The position numbers and the translations under genes are program-made. From Flavobacteriales bacterium (GTDB lineage Bacteria > Bacteroidota > Bacteroidia > Flavobacteriales > Flavobacteriaceae), in the NCBI GenBank assembly GCA_011526365.1, contig WTIO01000007.1, positions 1-38,184 on the forward strand: DNA of 38,184 nt, read 5' to 3'. Positions 26,601-33,576 of this stretch are shown here, piece after piece. The notes beneath the pieces were generated by a model. The model saw only the letters and a program-made list of their open reading frames with translations, made no database searches and had not been told where the DNA came from. The stretch's first letter is position 1. Each line of letters begins with the position of its first letter.

Positions 26601-27973
26601 GGAAGAAAATTTTTGCCCTACTGCAAAAACTAAAACCTAAGTTCATTGATGGTGGTGTTGCAAACGGACATCCTCAAGATATTTTAGAAAAAATTTGGCG
26701 CGACTGGGAAGCTTTTGCTTCCTATGCCTTCAATAAATCGCACTCCACTTGCTACGCGTGGATCGGCTACCAAACCGCCTACCTTAAGGCGCACTACCCT
26801 GCGGAATACATGGCAGCTGTTTTGTCCAACAACATGAACGATATTAAGCAGGTCACCTTTTTTATGGAAGAATGTAAACGCATGGGATTGGACGTTTTGG
26901 GCCCAGATGTCAATGAATCGTTCTATAAGTTTACCGTAAATGATCAGCAGGCCATCCGGTTTGGAATGGGCGCCGTAAAAGGAGTAGGAAAAGCAGCTGT
27001 AGAAACAATTATTGCACAACGTGAAGAAGGGCCCTATGCATCTATTTTTGATATTGTAAAACGCGTAGACCTGCGCGCTGCAAATAAAAAGGCCTTTGAA
27101 AACCTTGTGCTTGCAGGAGGATTAGACTCTCTTGGAACAGCGCACAGGGCACAGTATTTTAATCCGGATGGGGATGGAATTAGTTTTTTAGAAAAAGCCT
27201 TGCGGTTTGGAGCAAAATACCAAGAGCATCAACTCTCTGCACAAACCAATCTTTTTGGGGATCAAAGTGACACTACCTATCAGGACCTGAAGATTCCTGA
27301 TTGCCTCCCCTGGAACCGTTTAGAGCTTTTACAGCGTGAAAAAGAAGTCGTAGGAATTTATATTTCGGCCCACCCACTGGACGATTTTAAACACGAAATA
27401 AAATATTTTACTACCGCCAAGGTGGAAGTACTTCAAGATTTAACACCACTGTTAAACCGGGAGATACACTGTGCTGGGATTATCAATAGCGTGGAACATC
27501 TCGAAACGCGAAACGGAAAACTTTGGGGGCGATTTGTACTTGAAGACTACAGTGACCAATACGATTTTAGAATTTTTGGGGAAGAATATTTAAAATTCCG
27601 ACATTTTTTAGTGGCACAAAATTTCGTGCGCTTCAGGGCCTATATCCGCGAAGGTTGGATGAATCGGGAAACCGGAAAAGCAGGGGCTCCTAGGTTGCAG
27701 TTTCTGCACTTTGAATCGCTGCAGGATACCATCAGCAGTAACTCGAAAAAACTGACGCTACAACTTAACCTCAACACCTTTGACACGGCTGCCGTAGAGC
27801 AGTTGGAAAAACGATTAAAATCGTTTCGTGGAGACAAAAAACTCGCCTTTGATATTTACGATACCACTACGGCAACCAAGTTGAGTTTAATCAGTCGAAA
27901 AACCAAAGTGAGTATTTCTACAGAACTGCTGCAACTGCTTGATGAGGAGGAATGGCACTACAAACTAAACTGA
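23648..27973 (+). CDS. dnaE: DNA polymerase III alpha subunit with fused proofreading exonuclease
   Basis: Replicative DNA polymerase, 1441 residues. Residues 1-190 form a DnaQ-like DEDDh 3'-5' exonuclease: FDTETTG (5-11), GHNVNFD, and HNATADVEAT (Exo III). After a linker rich in Gln and Ala comes the PHP domain (HLHNHSQFS, about 258), then the C-family polymerase with GPGRGSAAGS (about 629) and the catalytic PDIDIDFDD (about 670-678), fingers, helix-hairpin-helix region (FGMGAVKGVGK), and a C-terminal OB fold. The fused exonuclease is a known arrangement in Bacteroidota and keeps all visible catalytic residues. The gene diverges from the repair operon; the start ATG is set by the exonuclease motif five residues later. 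Confidence 0.97.
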   Translation: MFLIFDTETTGLPKRWDAPLSDSDNWPRCVQIAWQIHDENGALSAHENYLVRPEGFTVPYDSEQVHGISTALAEKEGHPLEEVLNAFATAVSQVEYVAGHNVNFDLYIMGAEFLRSGRENPLENATVIDTCTEETASLCQLPGGRGGKFKLPTLSELHQFLFQTAFEEAHNATADVEATTRCFLELLRQGKLQPEAIKTRPELSANIAHHFTTPVPAVGLQHQNLKAMSAALQEALHAEQPPTAAPQQENALVETPFVHLHNHSQFSVLQATSRINQLVEATAKYNMPAVALTDHANLMGAFHFVKEIKKHNASLEENQRPIIPILGCEFYVCEDHQDRSRRDDGYQIVFLAKNKKGYNNLSKLSSLAYTKGFYYVPRIDKKLVEQYKSDLIVLTGNLYGEVPSKILNLGDRQAEEALQWWHQMFGDDLYIELMRHEQENEKRANAVLMELAAKYNIPLVATNNTYYVHQEEANAHDILLCVKEGEKQATPIGKGRGYRYGFPNQEYYFKSQEQMKTLFRDCPQAIENIQEIVSKIEPFELEREVLLPKFTIPEEFVENNNDDPKKAENDYLRHLTYEGAKKRYPNITSEIQERLDFELEVIANTGYPGYFLIVQDFIAAAKNMGVSVGPGRGSAAGSAVAYCLGITNIDPIKYDLLFERFLNPDRVSLPDIDIDFDDEGRSKVMDYVIEKYGANQVAQIITYGTMAAKSSIRDTARVLDLSLGEADRISKMIPNIKLNKLLQLPESELKENLRTEEFSRVKSLREMAKTDDLAGQTIQQARILEGSLRNTGIHACGVIITPDDIREFVPVATAKDSDLYVTQFDNAVVEDAGLLKMDFLGLKTLTLIKDTVKLVEYKHNIRLDPDQFPLDDEKTYALFQRGETVGIFQYESLGMQKYLKDLKPTVFEDLIAMNALYRPGPLEYIPSFIARKHGDEAIAYDLPVMQEFLEETYGITVYQEQVMRLSQKISGFTKGEADLLRKAMGKKIFALLQKLKPKFIDGGVANGHPQDILEKIWRDWEAFASYAFNKSHSTCYAWIGYQTAYLKAHYPAEYMAAVLSNNMNDIKQVTFFMEECKRMGLDVLGPDVNESFYKFTVNDQQAIRFGMGAVKGVGKAAVETIIAQREEGPYASIFDIVKRVDLRAANKKAFENLVLAGGLDSLGTAHRAQYFNPDGDGISFLEKALRFGAKYQEHQLSAQTNLFGDQSDTTYQDLKIPDCLPWNRLELLQREKEVVGIYISAHPLDDFKHEIKYFTTAKVEVLQDLTPLLNREIHCAGIINSVEHLETRNGKLWGRFVLEDYSDQYDFRIFGEEYLKFRHFLVAQNFVRFRAYIREGWMNRETGKAGAPRLQFLHFESLQDTISSNSKKLTLQLNLNTFDTAAVEQLEKRLKSFRGDKKLAFDIYDTTTATKLSLISRKTKVSISTELLQLLDEEEWHYKLN

Positions 27974-28041
27974 TATTGTGTTATCCAATAGCTTTATTGA
28001 GAATTCTAATTTTAAACTGTTTAGATACCCGTTGAAATGCT

Positions 28042-28049
28042 TAATTTTG
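28042..28049 (+). promoter_or_regulatory. Minus-7 box TAATTTTG of trxA
   Basis: An exact TAnnTTTG match 19 bases before the trxA ATG, in the 95-base spacer after dnaE. A TTTA 18 bases upstream is only a weak minus-33 candidate. Confidence 0.5.
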
Positions 28050-28068
28050 TACTTCTTAATATAAAATT

Positions 28069-28386
28069 ATGGCTTTAGAAATAACTGATGCAACATTTGA
28101 TGAAGTGGTACTTCAATCCGATAAACCTGTGATGGTAGACTTTTGGGCAGCTTGGTGTGGTCCTTGTCGTATGGTGGGTCCAATCATCGATGAACTCAGC
28201 AACGAATACGATGGCAAAGCTGTTGTAGGCAAAGTAGATGTAGACGCCAATCAAGAGTTTGCTGCCAAATATGGGGTTCGCAACATACCCACTGTTTTAG
28301 TGTTTAAAAACGGTGAGTTGGTAGGACGCCAGGTTGGTGTTGCGCCAAAGCAAACCTATGCAGAGGCTTTAGACGCCGTTATATAA
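28069..28386 (+). CDS. trxA: Thioredoxin
   Basis: A 105-residue cytoplasmic thioredoxin, a general protein disulfide reductase. The active site FWAAWCGPC has Cys30 and Cys33 in the classic WCGPC form; the buried Asp (DFWA), the cis-proline in NIPTVLVF and the closing Gly-rich FKNGELVGRQVG are all present. Length and order are standard with no signal peptide. It has its own promoter box and is followed by the independently transcribed tRNA-Asp gene. Confidence 0.97.
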   Translation: MALEITDATFDEVVLQSDKPVMVDFWAAWCGPCRMVGPIIDELSNEYDGKAVVGKVDVDANQEFAAKYGVRNIPTVLVFKNGELVGRQVGVAPKQTYAEALDAVI

Positions 28387-28419
28387 GAAAAAAAAGGGAG
28401 TGCGATAACCTCTATTTAT

Positions 28420-28455
28420 TTTGGCAATTTAATTTAGGGGTGTATATTTGCACCC
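28420..28455 (+). promoter_or_regulatory. tRNA-Asp promoter with flanking inverted arms
   Basis: TTTG (28420-28423), 19 bases, TATATTTG (28443-28450): a full consensus promoter, with the mature tRNA starting 12 bases downstream. The minus-7 box is framed exactly by GGGTG (28438-28442) and CACCC (28451-28455), a perfect 5-bp inverted repeat. Confidence 0.7.
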
Positions 28456-28462
28456 AATCAAC

Positions 28463-28536
28463 GGTCTGGTAGTTCAGTTGGTTAGAATACATGCCTGTCA
28501 CGCATGGGGTCGCGGGTTCGAGTCCCGTCCAGACCG
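28463..28536 (+). tRNA. tRNA-Asp (anticodon GTC)
   Basis: A 74-base cloverleaf. The acceptor stem GGTCTGG pairs with CCAGACC, with G as the discriminator base. The D arm follows; the anticodon stem CATGC/GCATG encloses the loop CTGTCAC with anticodon GTC, and the T arm carries GGTTCGAGTCC. CCA is not encoded. It is a single tRNA with its own promoter and a downstream terminator. Confidence 0.96.
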
Positions 28537-28557
28537 CTTCTTTTGAAGATGTTGTGT

Positions 28558-28622
28558 GTTGCCAACCGAACATCGGTTGCAACTGATGAAAGGCTTTCCA
28601 TTAAAACGGAGGGCTTTTTTTA
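28558..28622 (+). terminator. Hairpin and intrinsic terminator after tRNA-Asp
   Basis: Two stems follow the tRNA. The first pairs CAACCGA (28563-28569) with TCGGTTG (28573-28579), extended by GTTG/CAAC around one bulged C; no T run follows. The second pairs AAAGGCTTTCC (28589-28599) with GGAGGGCTTTT (28608-28618), 11 pairs with G-T wobbles, 8-base loop, and runs into a T tract: a convincing intrinsic terminator. The T tract touches the stop codon of the convergent 47-residue gene. Confidence 0.7.
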
Positions 28623-28763
28623 TTTTAATACGTAGGAAATTCCCACTACTACAAGGCCAACAATTAAAATGGTAAGGCTGTTGTCCAAAAGAAAATCAAA
28701 CAGCATTAGGGTAATGCCCAAAGCCAACAATCCCCAACCCACATTTTTTAAGTAATATTTCAT
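28620..28763 (-). CDS. 47-residue membrane protein of unknown function
   Basis: A very short frame encoding two hydrophobic segments: VGWGLLALGITLMLF (about residues 8-22) and LTILIVGLVVVGISYVL (about 30-46), joined by an acidic FLLDNS turn. It would form a membrane hairpin. The ATG overlaps the stop of the 60-residue gene upstream as ATGA, which strongly suggests a real, coupled gene. Its stop lies at the end of the tRNA-Asp terminator. I recognise no family; tiny two-helix proteins of this kind are common in flavobacteria and unannotated. Confidence 0.6.
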   Translation of the reverse strand: MKYYLKNVGWGLLALGITLMLFDFLLDNSLTILIVGLVVVGISYVLK

Positions 28764-28942
28764 TTTAATGTGTGTTCCAATTCTGGAACCTTCCCGGCAA
28801 GTGCACGAAGGTAGCCCTTATAGCCTGCTGTATTTTTGGCTGCCCTAAAGTAAACAGCTTCTTTATTTAAGGTGGTAGCATCCATCCCTAAGTCCAACAA
28901 TTGCGTTGCTTTCTGGTAGTAGAATAGTTCTTTTTCTTCCAT
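28760..28942 (-). CDS. 60-residue soluble protein of unknown function
   Basis: A small helical charged protein beginning MEEKELFYYQKATQLLDLG and ending in a lysine. No cysteine, signal peptide or membrane segment is visible. It is preceded by a complete promoter (see 28962-28990) 19 bases before the ATG, and its TGA overlaps the ATG of the 47-residue membrane protein. The promoter and coupling support a true two-gene operon. No family recognised. Confidence 0.65.
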   Translation of the reverse strand: MEEKELFYYQKATQLLDLGMDATTLNKEAVYFRAAKNTAGYKGYLRALAGKVPELEHTLK

Positions 28943-28961
28943 AATTTGGGATTTTAGTACT

Positions 28962-28990
28962 CAAATGTACGGTTGTTTTTGCATACCAAA
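28962..28990 (-). promoter_or_regulatory. Promoter of the small two-gene operon
   Basis: On the minus strand TTTG (28990-28987) precedes TACATTTG (28969-28962) by 17 bases, and the ATG at 28942 follows after 19 bases. Confidence 0.6.
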
Positions 28991-29020
28991 TTTTAAAGGG
29001 GTGTTAAAAGAAATAAAAAA

Positions 29021-30493
29021 TTAGGTTGGCACGTCGGGCAATAAACTCGTAGTAATTTTTGCTGAAAGTAAACACAGTGGAATACCCCCGCCCGGGTGCA
29101 CGCTGCCCCCACAAAAATAAAGCCCTTCAATAGTTTTAGAAAAATTGGGATGACGTAAAAAAGCATCTGCCCGTCGGTTGCTTGAACTGCCGTATAAGGC
29201 CCCTTTGTAGGACTGGGTCAGCTGTTCAATTTCTAGTGGTGTACGTACCACTTCTGTGGCAATATGGGGCGTGATGTCTTCCCCTAAAATACGTGCTATT
29301 TTAGCCAGTGTTTCTTTTCGTAGTTTTTGGGTTAGCTGTTCCCAATTTTGCCCTGTATCATATGGAGCATTTACCATCACAAACCAGTTTTCTCCTCCTT
29401 TGGGAGCGTCTTGTGGAACGTCTTTAGACGTAATATTAATGTACACCGTTGGATCGTCATCCAGCGTTTGAGTATTAAAAATTGCATTAAACTCTTTTTT
29501 ATAGTCCTTCGAAAATAAAATATTGTGCAGCTCCAGTTGTGGAAAGGATTTGTTCATCCCCCAATAAAAGATTATCGCGGAACTGGAAGGCTGCATTTTT
29601 TTGAGCTTTCTTGGAGGCTTTTGTTGGGGCAGCAATTTTTTATAGGTTGGGGTGACATCCATATTGCTAATCACCACATCGGCAGGATACCTCCTACCAT
29701 TGGCTACTACTCCCGTAGCCTTTTTATTTTTTACACAAATTTCAGACACCTTGTGCTCAAATTTAAAGTGTACCCCTTTCTTCTTGGCTAAAGCATACAA
29801 AGCGTTTGTAATTTGAACCATGCCCCCTTCGGGAATAAAAGTTCCATAATGACTTTCCAAGTGTTGCACCAGCGTCATAAGCCCTGGTGTTTGAAAGGGA
29901 TTTGACCCGTTGTAGGTCGCATACCGATCGAAGAGTTGAACCAAATGAGGGGCTTTCAATTGTCGTTGGTTTACCCCATGCAAACTGGAAGCCAATTCAT
30001 AGCGGTGAAACTGACTTAGGGCTTTAAGGGTGTCCGAATTAAATAGGGTACTCCATTGGTGCAAGGAGCGCTCTAAAAATAATTTAGCCAAAAGATCGTA
30101 TTTCTTTTTGGCTTTGGTCAGGTAATGATCCACGGCTTTTGCATGGCCACTAAACACACGTTCAACTTCTTCCAAATAGGCTTCCCGATCTCCGTAAGCA
30201 TTAAACTGTGTTCCATCTTCCCAAAAATAACGACACGCAATAGCCTTCTTTTTATAGGAATAATAGGCTCTTGGATCTTCGCCAGCCAATTCGAAAAGCG
30301 CATCTACAAAATGCGGCATGGTAAATAAGGAAGGTCCGGCATCAAAACGGTACTCTCCAGAGCTAAATGTGGATAATTTCCCCCCTGGATAAGCGTTGTT
30401 TTCAAACACAGTTACCTGATAGCCTTTTAGCGCTAAGCGTATGGCACTTGCCAAACCTGCAACACCGGCGCCAATTACGTGGGCTGCTTTCAT
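29021..30493 (-). CDS. crtD: Carotenoid 3,4-desaturase, CrtD-like (phytoene desaturase family)
   Basis: A 490-residue FAD-dependent carotenoid oxidoreductase. The N terminus VIGAGVAGLASA with GYQVTVFE is the dinucleotide-binding fold, YRFDAGPSLFTMP is the family signature, and the C terminus GLYFCGGSVHPGGGIPL is the FAD/carotenoid motif. Phytoene desaturase CrtI and 1-hydroxycarotenoid 3,4-desaturase CrtD share these motifs; pairing with crtA and a CruF-type gene elsewhere in the window, and absence of crtB beside it, favour CrtD. The start overlaps the crtA stop as ATGA, so the two are coupled. It should introduce the 3',4' double bond next to a 1'-hydroxy end. Confidence 0.8.
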   Translation of the reverse strand: MKAAHVIGAGVAGLASAIRLALKGYQVTVFENNAYPGGKLSTFSSGEYRFDAGPSLFTMPHFVDALFELAGEDPRAYYSYKKKAIACRYFWEDGTQFNAYGDREAYLEEVERVFSGHAKAVDHYLTKAKKKYDLLAKLFLERSLHQWSTLFNSDTLKALSQFHRYELASSLHGVNQRQLKAPHLVQLFDRYATYNGSNPFQTPGLMTLVQHLESHYGTFIPEGGMVQITNALYALAKKKGVHFKFEHKVSEICVKNKKATGVVANGRRYPADVVISNMDVTPTYKKLLPQQKPPRKLKKMQPSSSAIIFYWGMNKSFPQLELHNILFSKDYKKEFNAIFNTQTLDDDPTVYINITSKDVPQDAPKGGENWFVMVNAPYDTGQNWEQLTQKLRKETLAKIARILGEDITPHIATEVVRTPLEIEQLTQSYKGALYGSSSNRRADAFLRHPNFSKTIEGLYFCGGSVHPGGGIPLCLLSAKITTSLLPDVPT

Positions 30494-31173
30494 GAGTGCT
30501 CAATTTTTTTAGTGTCCGAAAGGATTACAAATCGCGAAAACATATCTTCGGCATACCATTTTTGTTGGCGGGTTTTTTTGATAATTTTTGCATGGGACCC
30601 CTTGTAGGCAAATTGTTTTACTGCCTCCAAATTATCCCAAATGCTTACTGTTGCTTGTTGAATCCAGGGCCATTCCCCTATGCCTTTATAAAATTGAATG
30701 CCTTGGGCAGACGCTATTGCCTTACTGGCTGCAGGCACTGACTTCCAAAAGGCCAGTAACCTACTCCACCGCAGGCTAGCACGGGTAATAATAGCTACTA
30801 CTTGTGTAGCCTTTGGAGCTTCTTTTAAGGCTGGTTGAAAGGGGTTTTGCTTATCCCAAAGACCGGCAGTCTGAAACGGTTGTAACTGTAAGGTGCGATG
30901 TGCTGAAGCCTTTTTTAAATAAGAATGCATAAATGGATGCTGGGACAAAAAGACCTCAGCCGTTGCTTGTGATTCCCAAACGCCTAAAAAAGCATAGGTA
31001 CTAAAATCGGGGCGTAAGCTAAATCCTGCGCCTCCACCGGTACCTAAAAGTTTTTTAAAGCGTAGCCCTTCCACATTTTTTAACTGGCGGTAGCCTACCC
31101 CCATTTGTTTAAAGGCCCAAAACTGATTTTTGGAAAAATAGAAAAACGTTAAGCTTACGTGTGGCGTTGTCAT
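30490..31173 (-). CDS. crtA: CrtA-like carotenoid monooxygenase (spheroidene monooxygenase family)
   Basis: About 227 residues. The motif LLGTGGGAGFSLRPDFSTYA matches the conserved LGTG-x-FS-x-PD-x-x-Y region of CrtA proteins, and the heme-adjacent FFYFSKNQFWAF and late WPWIQQATVSIWDN segments fit too. CrtA oxidises the C-2 position of acyclic carotenoids to hydroxy or keto groups. A TTG in frame nine bases upstream lies inside the TACCTTTG promoter box, so the ATG at 31173 is chosen. It is coupled to crtD by a 4-base overlap. Whether it yields a 2'-hydroxy or 2'-keto end cannot be read here. Confidence 0.8.
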   Translation of the reverse strand: MTTPHVSLTFFYFSKNQFWAFKQMGVGYRQLKNVEGLRFKKLLGTGGGAGFSLRPDFSTYAFLGVWESQATAEVFLSQHPFMHSYLKKASAHRTLQLQPFQTAGLWDKQNPFQPALKEAPKATQVVAIITRASLRWSRLLAFWKSVPAASKAIASAQGIQFYKGIGEWPWIQQATVSIWDNLEAVKQFAYKGSHAKIIKKTRQQKWYAEDMFSRFVILSDTKKIEHS

Positions 31174-31179
31174 TTTTCT

Positions 31180-31187
31180 CAAAGGTA
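31180..31187 (-). promoter_or_regulatory. Minus-7 box TACCTTTG of crtA-crtD
   Basis: An exact TAnnTTTG match ending 6 bases before the crtA ATG, so the transcript would be nearly leaderless. No minus-33 TTG is seen at the right distance. Confidence 0.5.
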
Positions 31188-31228
31188 CACCCTTTCTAAA
31201 GAAAAACGAATCCCCCCAAACTACTTGT

Positions 31229-32122
31229 TTATTGTGGGTTGTGTTCTGCTTTTAGGTCCGCTATTTCAGCAGTTGTAATTTTGGGGTTTGCCCCTTCTTT
31301 AGACGCTACTAAGGCCCCCATAGCACAGGCATGATCTAAAGTTTTTTGCAGGGTGTTGGTCTGCAAAAATCCGGCAACAAAAGCGGCTAAAAAGGCGTCA
31401 CCAGCTCCCACAGTATCTGCAACAGTAACGGGGTAGCCCCCATGGGTGTACCAGGTGTTGTTGTACAGTACTATTGCGCCTTCTCCCCCTCGGGTGACAC
31501 AAATGGTTGGGGTTTGGGTGTGTGCTGCTATAAATTCCATATTGGTTTGCAAGCTGGTACTATTGCTTCCCAAGGCAGCAGAAATTTCTAAGATTTCTTC
31601 TTCATTAAATTTAATGAGATCAGCCGGTACCATTAATTGTTTTAAACGCGCAATGGAATAGTGGGGTGGCCGTAGATTGACATCAAAAATCTTAAAAGCA
31701 GCGGCAGCTATTATCCCCAACAAACTTTGAAAACTTTGTTCTTCGCGTGCAGCTAGGCTGCCATAGACCAGCGCCTGAGCATTTGCAAGGACTTCTAATT
31801 GTTTGGGACCTGCTTCAATAGCATCCCAAGCCACTGGGCCAGTAATGGTATATTGCGCTACTCCCTGAGTATCTAAGGAAACTGCTACGGTTCCTGTGGG
31901 ATAGGCATTGCGCTGAATGTGTGAGGCCAACTGTTGGGATGCTAAAAAAGCGATTAATTCATCCCCAAGTGCGTCTTCCCCTACGGCACTAATCATCTCC
32001 ACCTCTAAAGCATGGTGCTTTAAGCCTAAAGCCACATTTAAAGGAGCTCCACCAATTTTTCTTCCTTCAGGAAAACAATCCCAAAGCACCTCGCCAAAAC
32101 AAACTACTTTGGGTGTTGGCAT
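31229..32122 (-). CDS. PfkB-family carbohydrate kinase (fructokinase-like)
   Basis: A 297-residue ribokinase/PfkB-fold kinase. The N-terminal GEVLWDCFPEGRKIGGAPLNVA motif is typical of fructokinase-like members, and DTVGAGDAFLAAF (about 239-251) is the second PfkB signature with the catalytic Asp. It phosphorylates a sugar, probably fructose, with ATP in the cytoplasm. It starts 27 bases after the DUF1080 gene stop and is likely in the same operon, suggesting a role in sugar use. No SusC/SusD pair or glycosidase is near, so the substrate remains inferred. Confidence 0.85.
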   Translation of the reverse strand: MPTPKVVCFGEVLWDCFPEGRKIGGAPLNVALGLKHHALEVEMISAVGEDALGDELIAFLASQQLASHIQRNAYPTGTVAVSLDTQGVAQYTITGPVAWDAIEAGPKQLEVLANAQALVYGSLAAREEQSFQSLLGIIAAAAFKIFDVNLRPPHYSIARLKQLMVPADLIKFNEEEILEISAALGSNSTSLQTNMEFIAAHTQTPTICVTRGGEGAIVLYNNTWYTHGGYPVTVADTVGAGDAFLAAFVAGFLQTNTLQKTLDHACAMGALVASKEGANPKITTAEIADLKAEHNPQ

Positions 32123-32149
32123 TATACGACTATGCTAATGCAGTTATTA

Positions 32150-32875
32150 TTAAAATTCGCGGATTTTCATGTTGCGGTAGGAAATCACCCCAGGGTGATC
32201 CTGAATACACAAATGACCTTTTTGGTATTTGCCATACCCTTCCCAGGTAGCAAATTTACTGTTGGCAACCATAGCGTCCCAAGCTTCTCCTCGTAGGGGG
32301 AAGCGATTGATTTCAACACCATTGTGAATTACCACTCCAAGGTTGTTGTCTTGATCGATGGTGATGTTGTAAGAATTCCATTCTCCAGCGGGTTTGGTCA
32401 CCAAAGAGGAAGGGGCTTGTAAATCATAAAGTGCTCCTGCAGTGTGAATTTGGTTGGCCTCGTCTCCCTTGTACACTTCGGGATCTAACAGCTGAATTTC
32501 AGGTCCGGTGTTATAGGGAAACTCGTATTTTCCGTCTTCGTTCACCCCCCACATGAAACCGCTATTACTTTGTTCGGATACCTTCCATTCAAAATAAATT
32601 TCAAAGTTTTTGTATTGTTTGTCGGTCAATAAACTTTTATCGCCTTCGCCTTCTGCCTTAGAAGAGTCAAAAGTCAATACCCCGTCTGCAATTGACCAGC
32701 CTTTTTTATTTGGGTCTGCTTGGTAATAGTGCCATCCTTTCATGGAGTTTTGATCGATTAAACTTACCCAGGTTTCCGACTTCTCATCGGCCACTGGAGC
32801 AGCTTTTTTAGGAGTAGCATTTTCACAGCTTGTAAAAACAACTAGGCTTACAATAAGTGTGTTTATTATCTTCAT
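32150..32875 (-). CDS. DUF1080 (3-keto-disaccharide hydrolase domain) lipoprotein
   Basis: About 241 residues from the chosen ATG at 32875. The N terminus has a basic pair, a hydrophobic stretch and LVVFTSC, a lipobox with Cys at about residue 17, so it is a lipoprotein. One DUF1080 domain fills the rest: WVSLIDQNSMKGWHYY, SLLTDKQYKNFEIYFEWK, SGFMWGV, and a closing GVISYRNMKIREF. This concanavalin-like domain is tied to glycoside or keto-sugar hydrolysis. A longer frame starts 72 bases earlier but would bury the signal peptide. The kinase gene follows on the same strand. Confidence 0.88.
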   Translation of the reverse strand: MKIINTLIVSLVVFTSCENATPKKAAPVADEKSETWVSLIDQNSMKGWHYYQADPNKKGWSIADGVLTFDSSKAEGEGDKSLLTDKQYKNFEIYFEWKVSEQSNSGFMWGVNEDGKYEFPYNTGPEIQLLDPEVYKGDEANQIHTAGALYDLQAPSSLVTKPAGEWNSYNITIDQDNNLGVVIHNGVEINRFPLRGEAWDAMVANSKFATWEGYGKYQKGHLCIQDHPGVISYRNMKIREF

Positions 32876-32998
32876 GGTTTGTTTTTTTAGTTCCAGCAAT
32901 ATAGTAAACATTTTTTGATGATAAGATGCACTGGTTTGCGTATCCAATATTTAAAACAGGATAAACAGAAGCTTTTTACAACAGACAAGATAAAAACT

Positions 32999-33006
32999 TA
33001 TTTTTG
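32999..33006 (+). promoter_or_regulatory. Minus-7 box TATTTTTG of the cupin gene
   Basis: An exact TAnnTTTG match that ends 5 bases before the ATG at 33012. An in-frame GTG at 33006 overlaps the box and is therefore unlikely to be the start. Confidence 0.5.
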
Positions 33007-33011
33007 TGCCT

Positions 33012-33500
33012 ATGACTGATGCATTCAGCACCTATTTTGAAAGCGCCAAAGCCCGTATTACTGCACTGGGGTTTAAAGTAATTTCAGAGGACGCCAACCG
33101 TCCTTGGGGCGGTTTTTTAGTGATTGATGAGCAACAGGCAGCGGCGTTTTGCAACCATTTTTTTTCGGGTGAAGCACTGAAGACCGATCAAAGGTTAAGC
33201 CCTAAAATATTACTCGTTGCGCCACAACAACGGTTGTCGTGGCAGTACCATCATCGGCGTTCGGAAGTATGGAAAGCCCTCGAAGGAGAGTTGTGGATTG
33301 CTCGAAGTTTGAAGGACGAAATTCCTCCTCCCACGGTATTTGAAATTGATTCTATAGTATACCTAAAAAAGGGTGAACGGCATCGGCTTATTGGTGGGGC
33401 TTCCCCCGGAATGGTAGCCGAAATTTGGCAGCACACAGACCCCAAGGCACCTTCCAATGAAGAAGATATAGTGCGTCTTCAGGACGATTATCAGCGCTAA
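33012..33500 (+). CDS. Cupin-fold protein, mannose-6-phosphate isomerase type II-like
   Basis: About 162 residues with a single cupin barrel. The RPWGGFLVI motif, the metal-binding HHRRSEVW, the later GERHRLIGG and the EIWQHTD with EEDIVRLQDDYQR ending match the small stand-alone isomerase-like domain found at the C terminus of type II phosphomannose isomerase/GMP enzymes. It may isomerise a sugar phosphate, but stand-alone members are poorly characterised. It stands alone on the plus strand and converges on the feo operon; a nested hairpin with T run lies behind it. Confidence 0.78.
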   Translation: MTDAFSTYFESAKARITALGFKVISEDANRPWGGFLVIDEQQAAAFCNHFFSGEALKTDQRLSPKILLVAPQQRLSWQYHHRRSEVWKALEGELWIARSLKDEIPPPTVFEIDSIVYLKKGERHRLIGGASPGMVAEIWQHTDPKAPSNEEDIVRLQDDYQR

Positions 33501-33516
33501 CAAGCAGAACAAAATG

Positions 33517-33576
33517 AAAGAGGGTTAACAAGTACTAATGGCAGCTGCAATCGCTGTTGCAGGAGCCCTCTTTTTT
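33517..33576 (+). terminator. Nested hairpin terminator behind the cupin gene
   Basis: Outer arms AAAGAGGG (33517-33524) and CCCTCTTT (33566-33573) pair over 8 bases and the T run continues to 33576. Inside, CTGCAA (33545-33550) pairs with TTGCAG (33557-33562). The 41-base loop is unusually large for a terminator, but the inner stem shortens it. It lies antisense to the end of the cysteine-rich gene. Confidence 0.5.

Noticed and set aside
27985-28005. Short hairpin CAATA/TATTG after dnaE as a terminator
   Set aside because: Five AT-rich pairs and no proper T run; too weak to call.
29021-30493. Calling the desaturase phytoene desaturase CrtI
   Set aside because: Motifs are shared, but the context (crtA coupled, cruF in the window, no crtB) favours CrtD. 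A phylogenetic tree would decide.
32876-32947. Longer N terminus of the DUF1080 protein
   Set aside because: It would put 24 residues in front of a good lipoprotein signal peptide.
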